Below, piece after piece: positions 62,693-64,000 of a stretch of DNA of 64,000 nucleotides. The notes beneath the pieces were generated by a model. The model searched no databases. It had not been told where the DNA came from and saw nothing but the letters and a program-made list of their open reading frames with translations. The stretch spans positions 1,798,001 through 1,862,000 of the forward strand of contig CM071591.1 of assembly GCA_036429605.1 (NCBI GenBank), in the 5' to 3' direction. Each line of letters opens with the position of its first letter. Within the stretch, counting starts at the first letter, position 1. This DNA is from Cladobotryum mycophilum. Lineage: Eukaryota; Ascomycota; Sordariomycetes; Hypocreales; Hypocreaceae. The translations under genes and the position numbers were made by a program.

Positions 62693-64000
62693 GAAAGCTG
62701 CAAGTCCAAAGATGATGACGACGAAATGGATAATCTTGCTGTGGTGTTGTATGCTATTTTTAGTGATGGGAAAAACGCAAAACGTGGTTTGCTGGCCAGC
62801 TGGATATGCATTTAGATATGTCATTCCACCAATAAGAAGTACGGAGACAACTCGCACTTCGGAGGAAATGAAGCAGAGAGATAGGTTGTGAAACTAGGTC
62901 TTGAGTAATATTCAGCTCTGCTTTTTTAGGTTTGCTGGATTTGCTGGCGTCAATGACGACGCAGCTTGTTAAACTGACTTTGGCGCATGGACACTACAAA
63001 TATTATGGGGTGCCTTTTATTACGGACTTCAGGGCAAGTTGGAAGCTACGTAGGTAGTTCATGATGAAACAAATGCATTCAAGTGGAATATAATAGACAG
63101 AAACTCATATTGTCAGTCTCAAATGATAGGGATTAAGGCGTTTTAATCTACCGTCATCAACCCGATTTACTGTAGCATAGATACCTTCCTACTAGGTACC
63201 TAGTAGACAATCACGATCTGCTGCAAACCTTAGTACCCAGTAGCTTTTAAAGATATTTCCTTATTCACGACACTGGTACTCGTACCTGCATATATTACAT
63301 ACAGGTGGGTTGCTTATAGTACTAGGTACCTAGCAGCATCCATCATCTATCATCTTGTAAATCCCTAAACACGTAAATGGACACATATGCCTGAATTGCG
63401 ATTCGCACAATGTGCCCGTAATAAAAACGAAAAGAAAACCATTTCAAGTCATGGTGCTGAGCGTTTAAGAGAGGATAAACCTGAGCTGTACCAAGTAAGG
63501 TAGGTCGTTAGGTACAACTGTACATGTGTCTGGAGTGAGAGCTGCTGACACTACCTCGTACTGAACACCTTACTGTCTAAAGGCGACCCCCGAAGGCCCG
63601 CACGGCTTGTACCTCTTTCGCTTCCGCAATCCCGCCACCTTGCCTTCTTCCTTCGGGGCTCCCTTTGCTTGCTACACGGGTAAGTTATAGTTAATAGTGT
63701 CTAGGTCGTTGATCTTGGTATATAGCCCAGTGCGGTACCCCGTTTCCTCATCTTCATGGACACAAGGACGACAACCCCCTCAATACCTCCTCCTCTTACA
63801 GCCGCTGTATGGAGACAAGATCGTCAGGTCGCCTAGAGAGATACGATCCAGCCACCCCCGTCGAGGGGTCACGTCACCAGTTCTGCAACACCGTAAAGAG
63901 CGTCGGCGACTGGCGCGACACCTGTGCGTCACAGCACTGATGCGAACCCGTTGTCCAACTCGAGTGCTGCCTTCGATGATTTGGCAGTCGCCATGGCCGA
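62693..64000. other. intergenic / 5' region of a gene beyond the window
   Basis: TAGGTACCTAG-type palindromes lie at 63195-63205 and 63320-63332. From about 63,540 the sequence becomes GC-rich and pyrimidine-rich like a leader. From about 63,809 it has short coding-like frames (ATG at 63809; a Ser/Ala-rich frame running to the edge). No frame is open throughout, so I do not call a gene. Confidence 0.4.

Noticed and set aside
63809..63940. Possible first exon of a gene at the right edge
   Set aside because: The ATG frame stops after about 44 codons and the coding-like frame to the edge contains a stop. Without the next bases, or correction of possible homopolymer errors, it cannot be called.

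Overview
The window is a stretch of filamentous ascomycete chromosome, most likely Sordariomycetes and probably Hypocreales. That placement is inference from protein resemblance (exocyst Exo70, a Ctf1/FarB-type regulator, intron positions). Genes carry short introns of about 50-100 nt with GT(A/G)NGT donors and CTAAC-like branch sites. Genes lie on both strands with their own promoters and no operons. I found no rRNA, tRNA or CRISPR.

Layout. Bases 1 to about 3,400 are an extremely AT-rich, CA/TG-depleted block that looks like repeat-induced point mutation (RIP) debris. After it comes a housekeeping gene series: URA7 CTP synthase (-), EXO70 (+), a very large 2H-EEP-nucleotidyltransferase-MJ1316 RNA-repair-type fusion protein (-), MCM3 (+), a Mak32-like PfkB kinase (-), CAP/SRV2 (+), carnitine acetyltransferase CAT2 (-), RSC8/SSR2 (-), electron transfer flavoprotein alpha (+), adrenodoxin reductase ARH1 (-), a fungal membrane protein of unknown function (+), PMS1 (-), BST1 (+), an MCH1-like MFS transporter (-), TMS1/Serinc (+), cystathionine beta-lyase (-), MSP1 (-), PCS1/CSM1 (+), MCD4 (+) and a Zn2Cys6 regulator of the Ctf1/FarB family (+). 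A perfect 33-bp inverted-repeat element with a 5-bp target duplication sits in the MCH1/TMS1 divergent promoter.

Themes. Four genes serve fatty-acid or mitochondrial redox metabolism: CAT2, ETF-alpha, ARH1 and the FarB-type regulator. CAT2 and ETF-alpha have CCGAGG (CCTCGG) sites upstream, the motif known for Far/Ctf1 proteins. Two genes belong to GPI-anchor biosynthesis and remodelling (MCD4, BST1). MCM3, PMS1 and PCS1 are DNA replication, repair and chromosome-segregation genes with ACGCG-type boxes upstream.

Most notable points. (1) The 1,239-residue four-domain RNA end-processing fusion protein has nearly all catalytic motifs intact. (2) Five different genes (RSC8, ARH1, PCS1, MCD4 and the FarB-like gene) each break frame by exactly one missing base in a homopolymer run. 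This is best read as systematic assembly error, so these genes should not be called pseudogenes. (3) URA7 is split into 16 exons, including micro-exons of 9, 8 and 14 nt. (4) The small inverted-repeat element looks like a recent MITE insertion.
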